Origin: Chondrilla cf. caribensis
Lineage: Eukaryota; Porifera; Demospongiae; Chondrillida; Chondrillidae
DNA length: 64,000 nucleotides
Reading direction: 5' to 3'
Assembly (NCBI GenBank): GCA_964020155.1
Contig: OZ026550.1
Coordinates: 4,083,852 to 4,147,851, forward strand
Both the position numbers and the translations under genes were made by a program. A model generated the notes under the pieces. The model saw only the letters and a program-made list of their open reading frames with translations. It did not search any database and had not been told where the DNA came from. Below are positions 1 to 36,826 of this stretch, piece after piece (positions within the stretch are counted from its first letter, which is position 1; each line of letters opens with the position of its first letter).

Positions 1-2358
<2,358 letters not shown>

Positions 2359-2394
2359 ATACTTGTATCAGTTTGTATAGTTTGATTTGATTTT

Positions 2395-2400
2395 AATAAA
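2395..2400 (+). promoter_or_regulatory. poly(A) signal AATAAA of the kelch gene
   Basis: AATAAA lies 37 bp after the stop codon at 2358, the usual place for a short 3' UTR. Confidence 0.7.
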
Positions 2401-2749
2401 AATATTATTGAATGTGACATGATGTAATGTGTTTGCATTGTGCAATGACTAATTCTTCTTACGTAACAATCAAGAATATTATGAAATTATAAAAATGGCT
2501 ACTACTAGTATGTGGTGGTACTTTGCTCAAGGTAGTACCTGTCTTGTTTCAAGTGGCAACGATGTGCTGTTGGAATATTTAACTGGTATGAAATTAGAAC
2601 GATACTTGTAAATTAAATGTAAATTGATCTCTAGCCTACTAGAAGTGTGTGTATTGTTAATATTAAAAGTAAATCGTGACCAATGTTTACTACGTAGTGT
2701 CAACTGACCCAATCAACTATAATCATTATTTCAATCCTAGACACCCGAG

Positions 2750-3340
2750 CTCGGAAATTCAACACTATAGACATTTGGAAAACCTCAAGACAAATCAGTG
2801 TGCTGTTTTTGAAGATGACGGGAGCGGGGATAGTGAGGCTCCGTAGTCTATCGTGCACGTGATTGTCAGCGAGCTAGCTGCAGGAAAAGCGCGAGGCAAG
2901 TAATCGTGTGTGTACGTATTGATATGAGATTGCTATGGCGGGGTAAATTGAGAGAGAAAGATGTTAATTTGGGCATAAGTGCTTGATTGTTTACCTTGCA
3001 TGGTATTTACTTTGATGTGACTTCCAAGGTTGAGCTAGGGGAGAAAACTGTAGCTGTCCTGAGAATACTTGTCATCTTGACTTAGGAAACCGTTCATTTA
3101 CAAGTTTCCAGAGTTGCACTGTTAACGTTATTGGAATTATTCAAGTTCCCCTTACTCCGCTAGCCACATTATGTGTATACAGCTCTATCCACCCCATGCT
3201 GGAACTGGCTGTAACCAATATGATTGTATATCGGAAGTAATATTCAGAGCTTCATTTTTGAACATATGGAGGAACAAATGTGTTGTTTGAAGATGTTGGG
3301 AGAGGGGTGTGGAGCTCTGTAGTCTATTGTGGTTGTATTA
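2750..3340. repeat. diverged direct duplication
   Basis: The stretch about 2795-2860 and the stretch about 3278-3335 are diverged copies: both carry GAAGATG, a GGGAG-rich run and then TGTAGTCTAT or CGTAGTCTAT. The region 2401-4376 between the kelch gene and the CNOT9 exons holds no gene I can recognise. Confidence 0.55.
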
Positions 3341-3354
3341 CAAGTGGACTGATT

Positions 3355-3617
3355 GCATGCATCCTGTAAGCATGTACTCAACTACCTATGTCGTGCACTG
3401 TGCATTGTTTTGTCATAGTTACTGTGACTGTATCCATGGCAACATCCATACCAGTTACAACCTATATACGTAACATGTGGTAGAACCTCACAGAAGGCTC
3501 ACAATACAACCTTATCCTCCCCATGCATGCATCCTGTAAGCATGTACTCAACTATCTATGTCATGCACTGTGCATCGTTTTGTCATAGTTACTGTGACTG
3601 TATCCATGGCAACATCT
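3355..3617. repeat. 93-bp direct repeat, two copies 170 bp apart
   Basis: Copies at about 3355-3447 and 3525-3617 start with TGCATGCATCCTGTAAG and end with TATCCATGGCAACATC, with only a few substitutions. A short GT tract follows at 3742-3779. Confidence 0.85.
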
Positions 3618-4376
3618 ACTTAGTCTCGTGTAGCCATATCCTGACCTTGGTTTTCTGTCATTTAGTGGTTGCTGCTGTTGGCTGGTCTGGCTATGCAAGA
3701 CTAACATCTAGTGAGAAATGAAAGAATTTATTTTGGTAAATTGTGTGTGTGTGTGTGTATGTGTGTGTGTGTGTGTGTGATACATAGTAACGTATATTTG
3801 TGTGTTCAAGCAACAAACGTATGTGTGCATGTATGTAGCAAGTTTGACTCCAGTTGACCTGATGATGATGATGAACTTGATGTGCTACACAATAAGTAGC
3901 ACAAACGTAACACACACATGCACAGTGTGTATACTGTACTTTGTACATACAGTATATACTAGCCTGTGTATGTATATATGTATACAGTCAAACTATCATG
4001 TTGAGAACACTTTGGGTTAATTTATACCCTCATTTCAGTGGCTTTCTCAATTCAGTGGTTTGTAATGGAGAGGCTCCACTAGGTACCATGAAATTAAAGT
4101 GTACTGTCATCATGGCAAAGTACGTACCTATAAATACTTGTGTACACATGCATTAAAATGTAACCGAGCCATGCACATTCAGTGTAGGTGAGTGAGTGGG
4201 CAGATCATTTAGGAGCACATACATACGTATAATACTCATATACAGTAAATGCTGTTCACATGGACGTGATTGATGTTAGTGGAAGTTGACAGAAGTCATA
4301 GTGTCTCCGTCAGTTGAGGGAAATCGATGTATTCACATCCACTCCTGTTGCGTTCACTGCCTCTTCCTCTTCGCAG

Positions 4377-4910
4377 GGGAAGATGGTGAACACACTCGGG
4401 AAGGAACCTTCAGTTCGTCTCCTGAAACATGTGGTTTGCTGCTACCTGCGGCTCTCGGACAACACACGGTGAGCGGGGGTGTGGTCACTGTTACACCCAC
4501 CTTACAATTAGGATTATACTGAAGTGGTATCGGCCTATCTGTTTTCTACTCACCAGCTAATGCTCTTTCTGTATCGGTTGTATTGTTATTTCACCTACAC
4601 ACATTCAAATTTTGTCATGGGAGTATATTCCAACAGCTACTGTACTACCAATCTCATGTACCAAATATTGCATGGATTGACTGTCCATGTCAGCCTTTAT
4701 TGGTCCTGCATGTGTGTGTTTGTTTTTGAGTGTCAATGTCAACATGCTCCTATGTTTGTTACCACCTCTGCATCCTCTAGGGCACGGGAAGCTCTGAGGC
4801 AGTGTCTTCCAGACCAGCTGAAGGATGCCACTCTGTCTATGTACCTCAAAGACGAAAACACCAAGAAATGGTTGTCCCAACTCATGCAGAACCTCTCAGA
4901 GACCGTCTAG
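4377..4910 (+). pseudogene. CNOT9: CNOT9 (RCD1/RQCD1) 3' fragment, 5' exons not found
   Basis: Two exons, 4377-4468 and 4781-4910, join in frame across an intron with donor GTGAGC and acceptor CCTCTAG. They encode GKMV, then [20 protein letters not shown] and [15 protein letters not shown], followed by a short Lys-rich tail. This matches the C-terminal quarter of CNOT9, the armadillo-repeat subunit of the CCR4-NOT deadenylase complex. The full family protein is about 300 residues. None of the N-terminal armadillo repeats is visible in the 2 kb upstream, so this is either a partial duplicate or a gene whose 5' exons are elsewhere. The frame, splice sites and stop are intact. Compared with the vertebrate sequence as I know it, the Arg in VVRCYLRL is Cys here and the Pro in SDNPR is Thr. 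Family identity is sure; pseudogene status is inference. Confidence 0.75.
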
Positions 4911-5554
4911 TGTTAACAATTGATGTATGTCCTTATGTATGCATATGAAACGGTAATACGTTACTCAAAATCACCATAATAATTTAATAATTTGAATTAT
5001 TGCTGGGAAATCGGGTGTAATTTTAAGTTTAATTAATTGTAAAAAGGTGTGATATGTTTGTAGAAATGGCAATATCATCAGATTCAATTGCACACATGCA
5101 TGCGCAGCGCACACCCATGCAGCAGTCAATTGCAATGTAGCTGATGTGGTCACATACTAGATGCAATCTTATACATAAAGTATAGACTGCATGCTCTTTT
5201 TATGCATGCATCTAGGTACATTTATAATAATTAATGACATTATTGTATATACCCTGCTGTAGCTTAAGTACAAAATTGTATACTACAGGTGCACGGGTGC
5301 GGGTGACTTCCTATGAATATTATTGTCACTCAAGTATTTCCTGAGATTATAATCGATTATATATAGCTTTCATCGCATACAAAAGACATACAAACGATAA
5401 TCCACAGGCTGGACGTGAAATCGTCACACCAATGTATTGCGTATACATTCATAGTGGGCGTATTGAGGACTTTCACCATAGACACTCTGTACTGCGTAAC
5501 TGTCTATGGTTTCACGTATAAAAATTACCCGCGTACCCGGTAGTTAATGATAAA
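4911..5554. other. intergenic, CNOT9 fragment to PHAX
   Basis: AT-rich spacer. A 10-bp inverted repeat (ACCATAGACA at about 5474 and TGTCTATGGT at about 5503) lies 40-80 bp before the PHAX start codon, in the likely promoter or 5' UTR. Nothing else was recognised. Confidence 0.4.
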
Positions 5555-7456
<1,902 letters not shown>

Positions 7457-8273
7457 TGTTGTGTGTCATGTGATTCATGTAGAATGTCCACAGATAACTA
7501 TTAATTTTTATATCAATCATAATGTGTGAATAGAAAATGTGCACATGCAGTAAAAATGAGAGACATTGATGTCGACATTAATAATAATTATTTCCCATCA
7601 TACGTGCATATATAGAGACTAAAAGTGCATGGATCCACCTTTCATGGAATCAGTGAAATGGCCTGATACAAAATTATTGTAATAAATATTGACTGCATTG
7701 AAATTGTATCCATTAATACGAAAATTAATGATATCAATGTTACAGATCGATCTGGTGTTTTACAGGCTATGTTATAATTATATATATATATAATATATAA
7801 TCATTTTTATACCAATTATATGGCATTATGTACATATTGAATTTATTATAATATTATGCATGTGCTATGTAAAACTGATAAGAATTAATACAAACCTGCA
7901 CAGCTGGCCACATAAGAACTGCAGCTTAATAATATAGAGAGAGCAACAATAATTATAAATTATTCAAAATGGTGGATCATGATCACTGCAAGCAAATTTG
8001 AAGTGGGTGGATAAACCCAATCATGAACCAAAATATTATTATTATGCATGTGTAACTGAATTTTGGATAAACAAAGATATAGTGTGTACCTGCAGGCATG
8101 TGCATGGGACTGGGTATATATCCAATTTTAAGGTATGATTATTATCCACCTTTATGTACAAAAATCATGTCAAAAAAGTATGAAAATATAACGGCCATCA
8201 GGTATTTACAGAGATTTTTGGAATATTATTATTACACAATGTCATGATGTATTAGTTGAGGCGCTGTGGTGTT
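7457..8273. other. intergenic between convergent PHAX and pseudokinase-death gene
   Basis: AT-rich; it contains the 3' UTRs of the two convergent genes. No reading frame or repeat family was recognised. Confidence 0.5.
7681..7686 (+). promoter_or_regulatory. candidate PHAX poly(A) signal AATAAA
   Basis: First AATAAA after the PHAX stop, about 225 bp downstream. Confidence 0.4.
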
Positions 8274-22159
<13,886 letters not shown>

Positions 22160-22557
22160 CGGTTTCGTTAATTGTCTGTATGGATCACGGTAGACGTTAC
22201 ATGGGCCTGGTAGGCGATGGGGATTACAATTCTTATACAGCCAGGTGGGATAAAATGTACCTCAAGTTCAACTGGCCGCGATCCGAAAGTGTTCTCCTGT
22301 TACCGGTGGCCGGCATCCGAGCTTCCTCGACGGCCATTGTCACTACGTATAATATGCGAACGCCTATATGCAATTGTACTATACTGTAAGATTTACGTAT
22401 AATATTATACGTGGTTCATTATGATGTCAGTGAGACCATTATTATATGCCATATATAACTATAATACTTTATAACTTGACACTGTTATTTTTATATTGAA
22501 AACATGCATACTAATAATAATATTATCTTTCATCACAATTGGAAGAAGAAGCAATAA
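22160..22557. other. spacer: promoter of the pseudokinase gene and 3' UTR of the FSIP2-like gene
   Basis: 398 bp between two minus-strand genes; AT-rich near 22400-22540. No ORF with recognisable similarity. Confidence 0.5.
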
Positions 22558-28593
<6,036 letters not shown>

Positions 28594-28617
<24 letters not shown>

Positions 28618-28794
28618 GTTCGTATCCCGAAGGAACGCGATTTAAGCACAGATGAGGAGATTTCCAACGAGTACGCGCAGTGTTCTTCAAGGCACATAGA
28701 CGTGTACAGGGAAGAGGCTGATAGAGATCTTGGAGAACGTCCATTGGTGGGAGCTGTTGACAACATTGCTTTCATTGGTCGAAATTCAAGTTGA
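28594..28794 (+). CDS. possible short ORF, weak
   Basis: An open frame of 66 codons with GTG as its first start-type codon runs head-to-head with exon 1 of the FSIP2-like gene. It is acidic and of normal-looking composition (ERDLSTDEEISNEY). No ATG, acceptor or known family was identified, so it may be chance; it could also be the end of an unspotted exon. Confidence 0.15.
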
Positions 28795-29038
28795 TATTAT
28801 ACACTTTATATATACGTATGTACTCCATATAAAATCAACCTGCAGCTGGTCCAATAATGTAATGTGATGTATTATAACGAGCGTTTCGTTGAATAATTGG
28901 TTTGACCATGATAATTATACTCGTACGTAACATCAAATCAATGAAAATAATTCGTGTACCGATAATGATATCCTACAATCACAAAAAATCTGTATGTGTA
29001 AAAAATATAGAAAAAAACATGATTTAAAGGCTGGGGAT

Positions 29039-31115
29039 TCAATCCCTCAACAATCTTCTGAGAATCTTTCCAGAAGGAGATTTTGGTATAGAGTCCACAA
29101 ACACCACTCCTCCCTTCAAGTGCTTGTGAGCTGACACTTTGGAGGACACAAACCTGTCCAGGTCCTTCTCTGATACATCTGGGGACTTACGAACAACAAA
29201 AGCTTTGGGGACTTCCCCTGATCTCTCATCAGGCACGCCCACCACGGCACAGTCTGCTACTTGGGGGTGTGTCAGTAGAACCCCCTCCAGTTCAGCAGGA
29301 GCTACTTGGAATCCTTTCACTTTGATCAGTTCCTTCAGACGATCAACTATGTAGAAGTAACCATCGTTGTCATAGTAACCTACAAGAAAGAACAAGTTGC
29401 TATGTTTGTATATGCCCCTGTGTGTCACTGTAGTTAAATGGGTGAGTGTGCATGTGTTTGTGAAATATTCCCGGCATGTTATCACACATAATGTATACCA
29501 TGTTTCAAATAATATTGGATATAATAGAGGAATATTATGGAAAGATGGGTCTCTTCGGTTCTACACTTCTCCATGCTTTTGTCGAAATCATTCTGGTAAC
29601 AAAATATTTCAAGGTTGATAGAGTACGTAGTATGGATTACCAGCATATATAGGAACACCACCATGCAGGTGCTATGTATTGGAGTCCACTACCACAATCA
29701 TAATACTAATGCACACACAGTACATGCTTATACATGCATATGATGTGTATGTACATTAATATATTATATGACCTACCGACATCTCCAGAGTGGAACCATC
29801 CATCCTCTTTCAAGCAAGCTGCTGTTTCTTCAGGTCTGTTGAGGTAGCCCTTCATTATCTGCGGTCCTTTCATCACAACCTCTCCAACCTCATCCACTCC
29901 AAGACGTTCACCTGTTTCTGAATCAACAACAGCCACTTCAGTATTCATTATAGGCGGTCCAATGCTACTGGGTTTGTAGACATCGGCCGGACAGATGTGG
30001 GTCATGGCGGCTTCTGATGAACCATAAGCTTGGCGAACAATCTTCACCACCAGACGGTCTTTCACTGCTTCGGCCAATTCCACACTTAGAGGTGCGGCGC
30101 CGCTGAGAATCTCCTTCAAGTTGGAAAGGTCGTATTCACTAACTGAGGGATGCTTACTGAGAAAGAGAAGGAGTGGTGGAGCAAGAGGAGCATCTGTTAC
30201 TTTATACTCAGACATGGCATGGAGGAACGACTCCGGGGTGAACTGCGGTAGAGTGACCAGTGTCGATCCCTTCTTGAGTCCATATGACAGCCCCACACCC
30301 ATACCAAAGATGTGGAATAGAGGAAGGAGGCACAACAATACAGAATTGGGGGTATAATCCATGACGAGGGGGTGGTTGGCTTGTAGCAAGAAGGTAACGA
30401 GGTTGCGATGAGATAGCATCACTCCCTTGGGGAGTCCAGTTGTACCGCTGGAATACGGCAAGCATGCTGTGCTTTCTGGATCCACGAGGACACCTCTGTC
30501 CGGGAAGGAAGAACCACTGTCCTCCAACAACTTGTTGAAGGAGATGTGTTCTCCGTCACCGTCAGTGTCGAGGACGATAATCTTGTCGTTTGGGATACCG
30601 ACCTGACTAGCAGCTTCCTTCACAGTGGACAGAATGCTCGATACGGTTGCTATGTATTTGGCTCCGCAGTCCTTCAACTGGTAGGCCATCTCGCCAGACG
30701 TGAAAGAAGGATTAATGGAGCTAACCACGCATCCGATAGCACTAGTGGCGAAGAACTGTACCGCAAACTCGATCGAATTAGGACTCACAATAGCTAAAAC
30801 GTCGTCTTTCCCAACTCCCCTCTTCACCAGAGCGGAACCTACGTTGCCTATCATTTCCATTAGTTCGTTGTAGGATACCTTCTTCCCCGACACTCCTTCG
30901 ATAATGGCGGTGTTGGTCCTTGGGAAGTCTTGATGGTTAAACACGTTGGAGTAAAGAGTTTCTCTGACATTCAGGTCCAGTTCAGGCCAGGGTCCTCTTA
31001 CGATGTTGTCACTGCTTGTTGTTGAGAAGGGACGTGTACGTGGCAGACGCCATCTTCCTTGCAGCTGTCGAACACGAATCCCAGAAGTCAAGCACTTTCG
31101 AGACGCCATGTTCAT
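29039..31115 (-). CDS. 4CL-like acyl-CoA synthetase, copy 1
   Basis: Two exons, 31115-29777 and 29379-29039 (stop TGA); donor G|GTAGGT, acceptor TTGTAG; about 559 residues, normal for the ANL superfamily. These enzymes activate a carboxylate with ATP and load it on CoA. Motifs: [11 protein letters not shown] (nucleotide loop), AYGSSEA in place of YGx[29 protein letters not shown] (hinge) and [11 protein letters not shown] with the catalytic Lys. The first 35 residues are basic and hydroxylated with no acid (RKCLTSGIRVRQLQGRW..FSTT), suggesting mitochondrial targeting. Two in-frame Met lie at 31115 and 31109. The acyl substrate cannot be told from sequence. It differs from copies 4 and 5 in its C-terminal half (YGSSEAAM). 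Confidence 0.9.
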
Positions 31116-31376
31116 TATTTCTTGTAAAATTGGATGGGAAATTTGCTCGAAATTACATCCTCATGATCCGCCCACGCGCTTTTGTAAATTTTTGAACACA
31201 TAATATACGGTTTTTACTCTACTCCGTATTCTGATTCGTGACAAAAATTATGATGGTATATAGAAAGTTGTCGACTTTCTAGTGCTATATCAACAAAATT
31301 ATACATGCACTTATTCCATTCAATAAACCAGAAACTTGTGTGAAGTCCTTAATTGTTAAAAATATCACTGTTTGTC

Positions 31377-32112
31377 TTAATCCTTCAACAATCTTCTGAG
31401 AATCTTTCCAGAAGGAGATTTTGGTATAGAGTCCACAAACACCACTCCTCCCTTCAAGTGCTTGTGAGCTGACACTTTGGAGGACACAAACCTGTCCAGG
31501 TCATTCTCTGATACATCTGGGGATTTACGAACAACAAAAGCTTTGGGGATTTCCCCTGATCTCTCGTCAGGCACACCTACAACGGCACAGTCTGCTACTT
31601 GGGGGTGTGTCAGTAGAACCCCCTCCAGTTCAGCGGGAGCTACTTGGAATCCTTTCACTTTGATCAGTTCCTTCAGACGATCCACTATGTAGAAGTGACC
31701 ATCGTTGTCATAGTAACCTGTACAAAGAGGTACGTATAGAGCATAATAACAACTAAGACACCAATTCATGATTCCACGATGACACAATAGTCTTAACTGC
31801 AAGGTCATGAAGTGTAACGTTTGAAGTCCCTATGTTTATTAGGATAATAGACTACGTAGCAGGATTTTAAAACATAAAGGATTCAAAATTGGAGATTAAA
31901 ATTGTTGGAAAAGTTCAGAGTGGTGGAATTTCAGTCTTCATGAAGCAAAGGGGTTGAATTCAAGCACATAATAGTCTGAAAGTGAGGTTTGTACAAAACT
32001 GGAACACACAGTGCTACAGGTACCACTGTGACAGTGAAAGGTGGATATTATTACACAATACAAGCACATAGACAGTACATACTGACAGCTGTACATGTAC
32101 ACACTAACACAC

Positions 32113-32193
<81 letters not shown>

Positions 32194-32207
32194 CACATAT
32201 AAACACA

Positions 32208-32278
<71 letters not shown>

Positions 32279-32317
32279 ATACAAACACACACACAGAGAG
32301 AGACACATATAAACACA

Positions 32318-32409
<92 letters not shown>

Positions 32410-33800
32410 CGCACGCACGCATGTACGCATGCACACACGCACACACACACTCGCGCGTGCACACACACACACTCACACAGGTCTCCAGTGTAGTACCATC
32501 CGTCCCCAGTCACTGCAGCCTCTGTGGCTTCAGGTCTATTGAAGTACCCTTTCATCACTTGCGGTCCTCTTACAAGGAGTTCTCCAACGGAATCTTCCCC
32601 GAGGATTTCCCCTGATTCTGGGGCCCGCACGCAAATTTCAGTATTCAAGATCGGACTGCCAATACTACTGGGCTTGTTCACACCGAGTGGACAGCCATGG
32701 ATGAGAGGGCTGGTCTCGGTGGTCCCATACAACTGTCGAATGTGTTCCACTTTCAGTCTCTCGCGCACGATCTTTGCCACTTCTCCACTCAATGGAGCAG
32801 CTCCCGAAAAGATCTGCTTCAAAGCCGACAAGTCGTAACCGTCCACTAGGGGACTTTTGGCGAGAAAAACGACAAGTGGGGGAGCTAAAAATCCCTCAGT
32901 AACCTTGTATTGAGCAAGAGAATGTAGAAGAGTTTCTGGGTCAAACTTAGGTAATGTTACTGTAGTGTTTCCCTGGTACAGATTTAGTGCTAGGATGAGG
33001 ACCATCCCATAGATGTGGTAGAATGGAAGCAGACCTAAAGAAGTGGTGTCTGTTCCTCGAAGATCTAGCAGAGTAGGATGGTCGACTTGGCACAAGTTAG
33101 CAACGAGGTTGCGATGAGATAGCATCACTCCCTTGGGGAGTCCAGTTGTACCGCTGGAATACGGCAAGCATGCTGTACTTTCTGGATCCACGGGGACACC
33201 TCCGTCCGGGAAGGAAGAACCACTGTCCTCCAACAACTTGTTGAAGGAGATGTGTTCTCCGTCACCGTCAGTGTCGAGGACGATGATCTTGTCGTTTTGG
33301 ATACCGACCTGACTAGCAGCTTCCTTCACAGTGGACAGAATGCTCGATACGGTTGCTATGTACTTGGCTCCGCAGTCCTTCAACTGGTAGGCCATCTCGC
33401 CAGACGTGAAAGAAGGATTAACGGGGCTAACCACGCATCCGATAGCACTAGTGGCGAAGAACTGTACCGCAAACTCGATCGAATTAGGACTCACGAGGGC
33501 TACAACGTCGTTCACCTCTGCGCCATTCTTCCGCAGCCCAGAGCCAACTTTCTTTATATTCTCCTGCAGCTCGTTGTAAGAAACGCTTTTCCCGGACAAG
33601 CCATCGATGAGAGCAGTCTTCCTGCCAAATGCGTCAAAATCCCTGGAAACGAAAGGATACAATCCGGACTGAGGTATATCGACCTCCGGAAAGGGGTACC
33701 TCACGATTTTGTTACTTGCAGAGGAATAAACTCGACTGCAGAACGAAGTTAGGAGAGATCTAGCTATAGAGTGACCTTTGGATAGAGAAGCGACGGCCAT
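31377..33800 (-). CDS. 4CL-like acyl-CoA synthetase, copy 2
   Basis: Two exons, 33800-32477 and 31717-31377; about 554 residues. The donor is T|GTGAGTGTGTG and runs straight into a 370-bp GT/CA microsatellite; acceptor TTGTACAG. Motifs: [52 protein letters not shown] and [11 protein letters not shown], so it should be active. The N-terminus ([21 protein letters not shown]) looks like a mitochondrial presequence. The stretch from [12 protein letters not shown] through LCQVDHP is nearly identical to copies 1, 4 and 5, while sequence before and after it is much more divergent. Head-to-tail with copies 1 and 3. Confidence 0.9.
32107..32475 (-). repeat. GT/CA microsatellite starting at the donor of synthetase copy 2
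   Basis: CA array on plus with AGAGAG, CACATATAAAC and CGCACG insertions; GT in gene sense, contiguous with the donor. Confidence 0.95.
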
Positions 33801-34331
33801 TTTGATTATCTATTCACAATTATTATAGGTATGTACGTACTTATTTGCTATAATAATGTGTACTAATAGCAATACATGAGGGTTAATGCATGATACTATA
33901 CAGTTGTATGTATTACATAATACTTGAAGTATTGCTGTTGAGAAGCACACATTTGATACCTGCATGTATGCTCTGTGACGTGACATATCGACTTTATCAA
34001 GTTAGTTGAACTGCACAATGTCATAATCTGTACATAAATCCATTGTTTGTCACTTTTAGTCGCAGTAATAGCGACAGATGATAGACACTATTAGACAGAT
34101 AGAGTTGATAGCTTTCTGATCTGAATATCCATATTTAATTGAGTAACTCCTATCATATTAAATAAGTGCATTAAGATGTGTGAATAAATAAGTACACTGC
34201 AGGCTGGGACGATAATACAAGGTGTACTTCAATATATATTATATATTAAAGATTGCACAAAATATAATTATTATACACATTTTGGCTAATTGAATTGATT
34301 TACAATAAATACTTGTGACAGTGTCAAATTA
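33801..34331. other. spacer between synthetase copies 2 and 3
   Basis: AT-rich promoter/3' UTR spacer of 531 bp; nothing else seen. Confidence 0.5.
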
Positions 34332-36372
34332 TTATGACATCTCTCTTAACTGCCTTCTAAGAATTTTCCCAGCATTCGATTTTGGTATAGAGTCCACAAA
34401 CACCACTCCTCCCTTCAAGTGCTTGTGAGCTGACACTTTGGAGGACACAAACCTGTCCAGGTCATTCTCTGATACATCTGGGGACTTACGAACAACAAAA
34501 GCTTTGGGGACTTCCCCTGATCTCTCATCAGGCACTCCCACTACGGCACAGTCTGCTACTTGGGGGTGTGTCAGTAGAACTCCCTCCAGTTCAGCAGGAG
34601 CTACTTGGAAACCTTTCACTTTGATCAGTTCCTTCAGACGATCCACAATGTAGAAGTGACCATCGTTGTCATAGTAACCTGTACAAAGAGGTACGTATAG
34701 AGCATAATAACAACTAAGACACCAATACAAGATTCCACGATGACACAATAGTCTTAACTAAATACAAGCATACTAGCAAGTATGTGTGTGGGTGTAGATG
34801 TACGTACGTATGTCCATGTGTGTACGCAAATGCGTGTGTACTAGTAAGCATTTGGGTGGGTGTGTGAGTGTGGGTGTACATGTGTGTTCAACATACATAC
34901 ATATACACCACTGTGTAAACTAACGCATGTACCTCTGTAGGGTGGAGTCAGAACAATAGCACATTTGTACACCATTGTATAAAGATTAGATGAAAGTGCA
35001 TTGCACACATAGTGTGCACAGACTTACAGATATCCCCGGAATAAAACCATCCATCGTTAGTCACTGATGACGCTGTGGCTTCGGGACGATTCAGGTAGCC
35101 TAGCATGACTTGTGGTCCCCTTATCAGCAGTTCCCCACATTCGTTTGGACCGAGGACTTGTCCTGACTGCGTATCTACAATACATATTTCAGTGTTGAGG
35201 ACTGGCCCACCCAGACTATTCGGCTTATCTATGTCAATTGGACAGCAGTGGGAGAGAGGACTGCACTCCGTGAGCCCGTAACCTTGGCGAACAACCTTGA
35301 CACCAATTCTGTCCTTCACTGCCTTGGCTAGATCAAGACCCAAAGGAGCTGCAGCACTGAAAATCTCTCTCAGAGAAGACAGGTTGTACTGAGATACAAG
35401 AGGACTTTTGGCCATGAAGACTGCTAGGGGTGGCGCAACGAATGCATTTGTTACTGCAAATCTCTCCAGTGATGTCAGAAAGAGCTGAGGTTCGAACTTG
35501 GGGAGCGAGAGGATTGAACTTCCCTGGCGGAGACCCAAAGTCAGGATAACAGTCATCGCATATATGTGATAAAAAGGCAACACGCCTAGCAAGCAGCTTG
35601 CGGGTGTGCGGACATCCAGAAGTTGTGGGTGGTCCAGTTGGCAAACATTTGCAACAATGTTGAAGTGAGACAGCATCACTCCTTTAGGTAGGCCTGTGGT
35701 CCCGCTTGAGTATAGTAAACAGGCCATCTCATCTGGATCCACGGGGACACCTCCGTCCGGGAAGGAAGAACCACTGTCCTCCAACAACTTGTTGAAGGAG
35801 ATGTGTTCTCCGTCACCGTCAGTGTCGAGGACAATAATCTTGTCGTTTGGGACACCAGCCTCCCTAGCAGCTTCCTTCACAGTGGACAGAATGCTCGATA
35901 CGGTTGCTATGTACTTGGCTCCGCAGTCTTTCAATTGGTATGCAATCTCTCCAGATGTGTACACTGGATTAACGGGGTGCACGATGGCTCCAACCGCGCT
36001 GCTTGCAAAGAACTGAACGGCAAATTCTGCGGAATTCGGACTGATTAGGGAGACAACATCGTTTCTCCGGACTCCCATCCTCAGCAAAGCCGAACCAACT
36101 TTTGCTATCATCTCTTCCAATTCATTGTAACTAGTTTCCTTCCCTGTCGTCCCGTCGATGAGAGCAGTCTTGGCGCCATGTTTTGCGAAGTTTTCAGCTA
36201 CAAAGAAATAGAGTGACTTCTTCGGTATTTGTACATCCGGGAAAGGGCACTTGATGATTTTACTCTTGTCAGCTTCTGGAACAGTTGAGAACGCTCCAGA
36301 GTTCACTTGTTGCAGTACGAGAGGTGAACGTGTGAAGAGAGGCTTGAATCTCGCCAGGTTTAGATACCTCAT
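34332..36372 (-). CDS. 4CL-like acyl-CoA synthetase, copy 3
   Basis: Two exons, 36372-35028 and 34678-34332 (stop TAA); donor T|GTAAGT, acceptor TTGTACAG; about 563 residues. Motifs: [37 protein letters not shown] (first residue varies), [14 protein letters not shown], and a changed end, SNAGKILRRQLREMS. The start chosen is the ATG at 36372 (MRYLNLARFKPLF), which gives a basic, mitochondrial-type leader; an in-frame ATG at 36438 exists. It is the most divergent copy, yet the block [16 protein letters not shown] to GVPVDP and the 3' exon, including about 75 bp of intron, match its neighbours closely. Divergent from copy 4, with a 454-bp shared upstream region. Confidence 0.9.
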
Positions 36373-36826
36373 TGTCAATGTGACCACTAGTACTGGTTCT
36401 AGGAAGTCGATGAAGTCTATGCTCCAAGTACAGATCAACGAAAAATGGAACCTCGATAGTCACGTGATAACCACGCCGATACTTGTAAGAGTTATACGGA
36501 GCTCAGTAGAACAGCAAAACTCATGGTCCCAGGAACAGGGGCGACCACAGAAGCCCAAGCCGCCCCAACTGCGCCATTATTCAATACAGAATTCTAGCAA
36601 ATCTAAGCTTTCACTTTAATTTAGTAATCTTGAATACCGGTATTATACGCCGATAACATAATGAAGTCAGCCATATTGGGTTTAGGCCGGTGTAATTATA
36701 TTCATAGGGTAATAGTATACAACGTGTACATAATCCATTGCTGCACGTTGACCTTCCTAGTCCTGTAAAACTTCCCAAGCTTAAGGGCCCGAAACTGTAG
36801 TTTTCAGTCGAAGTTTTCTACAAGGA
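36373..36826. promoter_or_regulatory. shared upstream region of divergent synthetase copies 3 and 4
   Basis: Head-to-head start codons 454 bp apart; likely a bidirectional promoter. No TATA box was identified with confidence. Confidence 0.5.

Noticed and set aside
22180..22402. Short plus-strand ORFs between the two minus-strand genes
   Set aside because: No family match or splice signals; probably chance frames in a promoter/3' UTR spacer.
30546..30797. Antisense ORF conserved in all five synthetase copies ([11 protein letters not shown]..)
   Set aside because: It lies opposite the converted block of a real exon; its conservation follows from the sense gene and from gene conversion.
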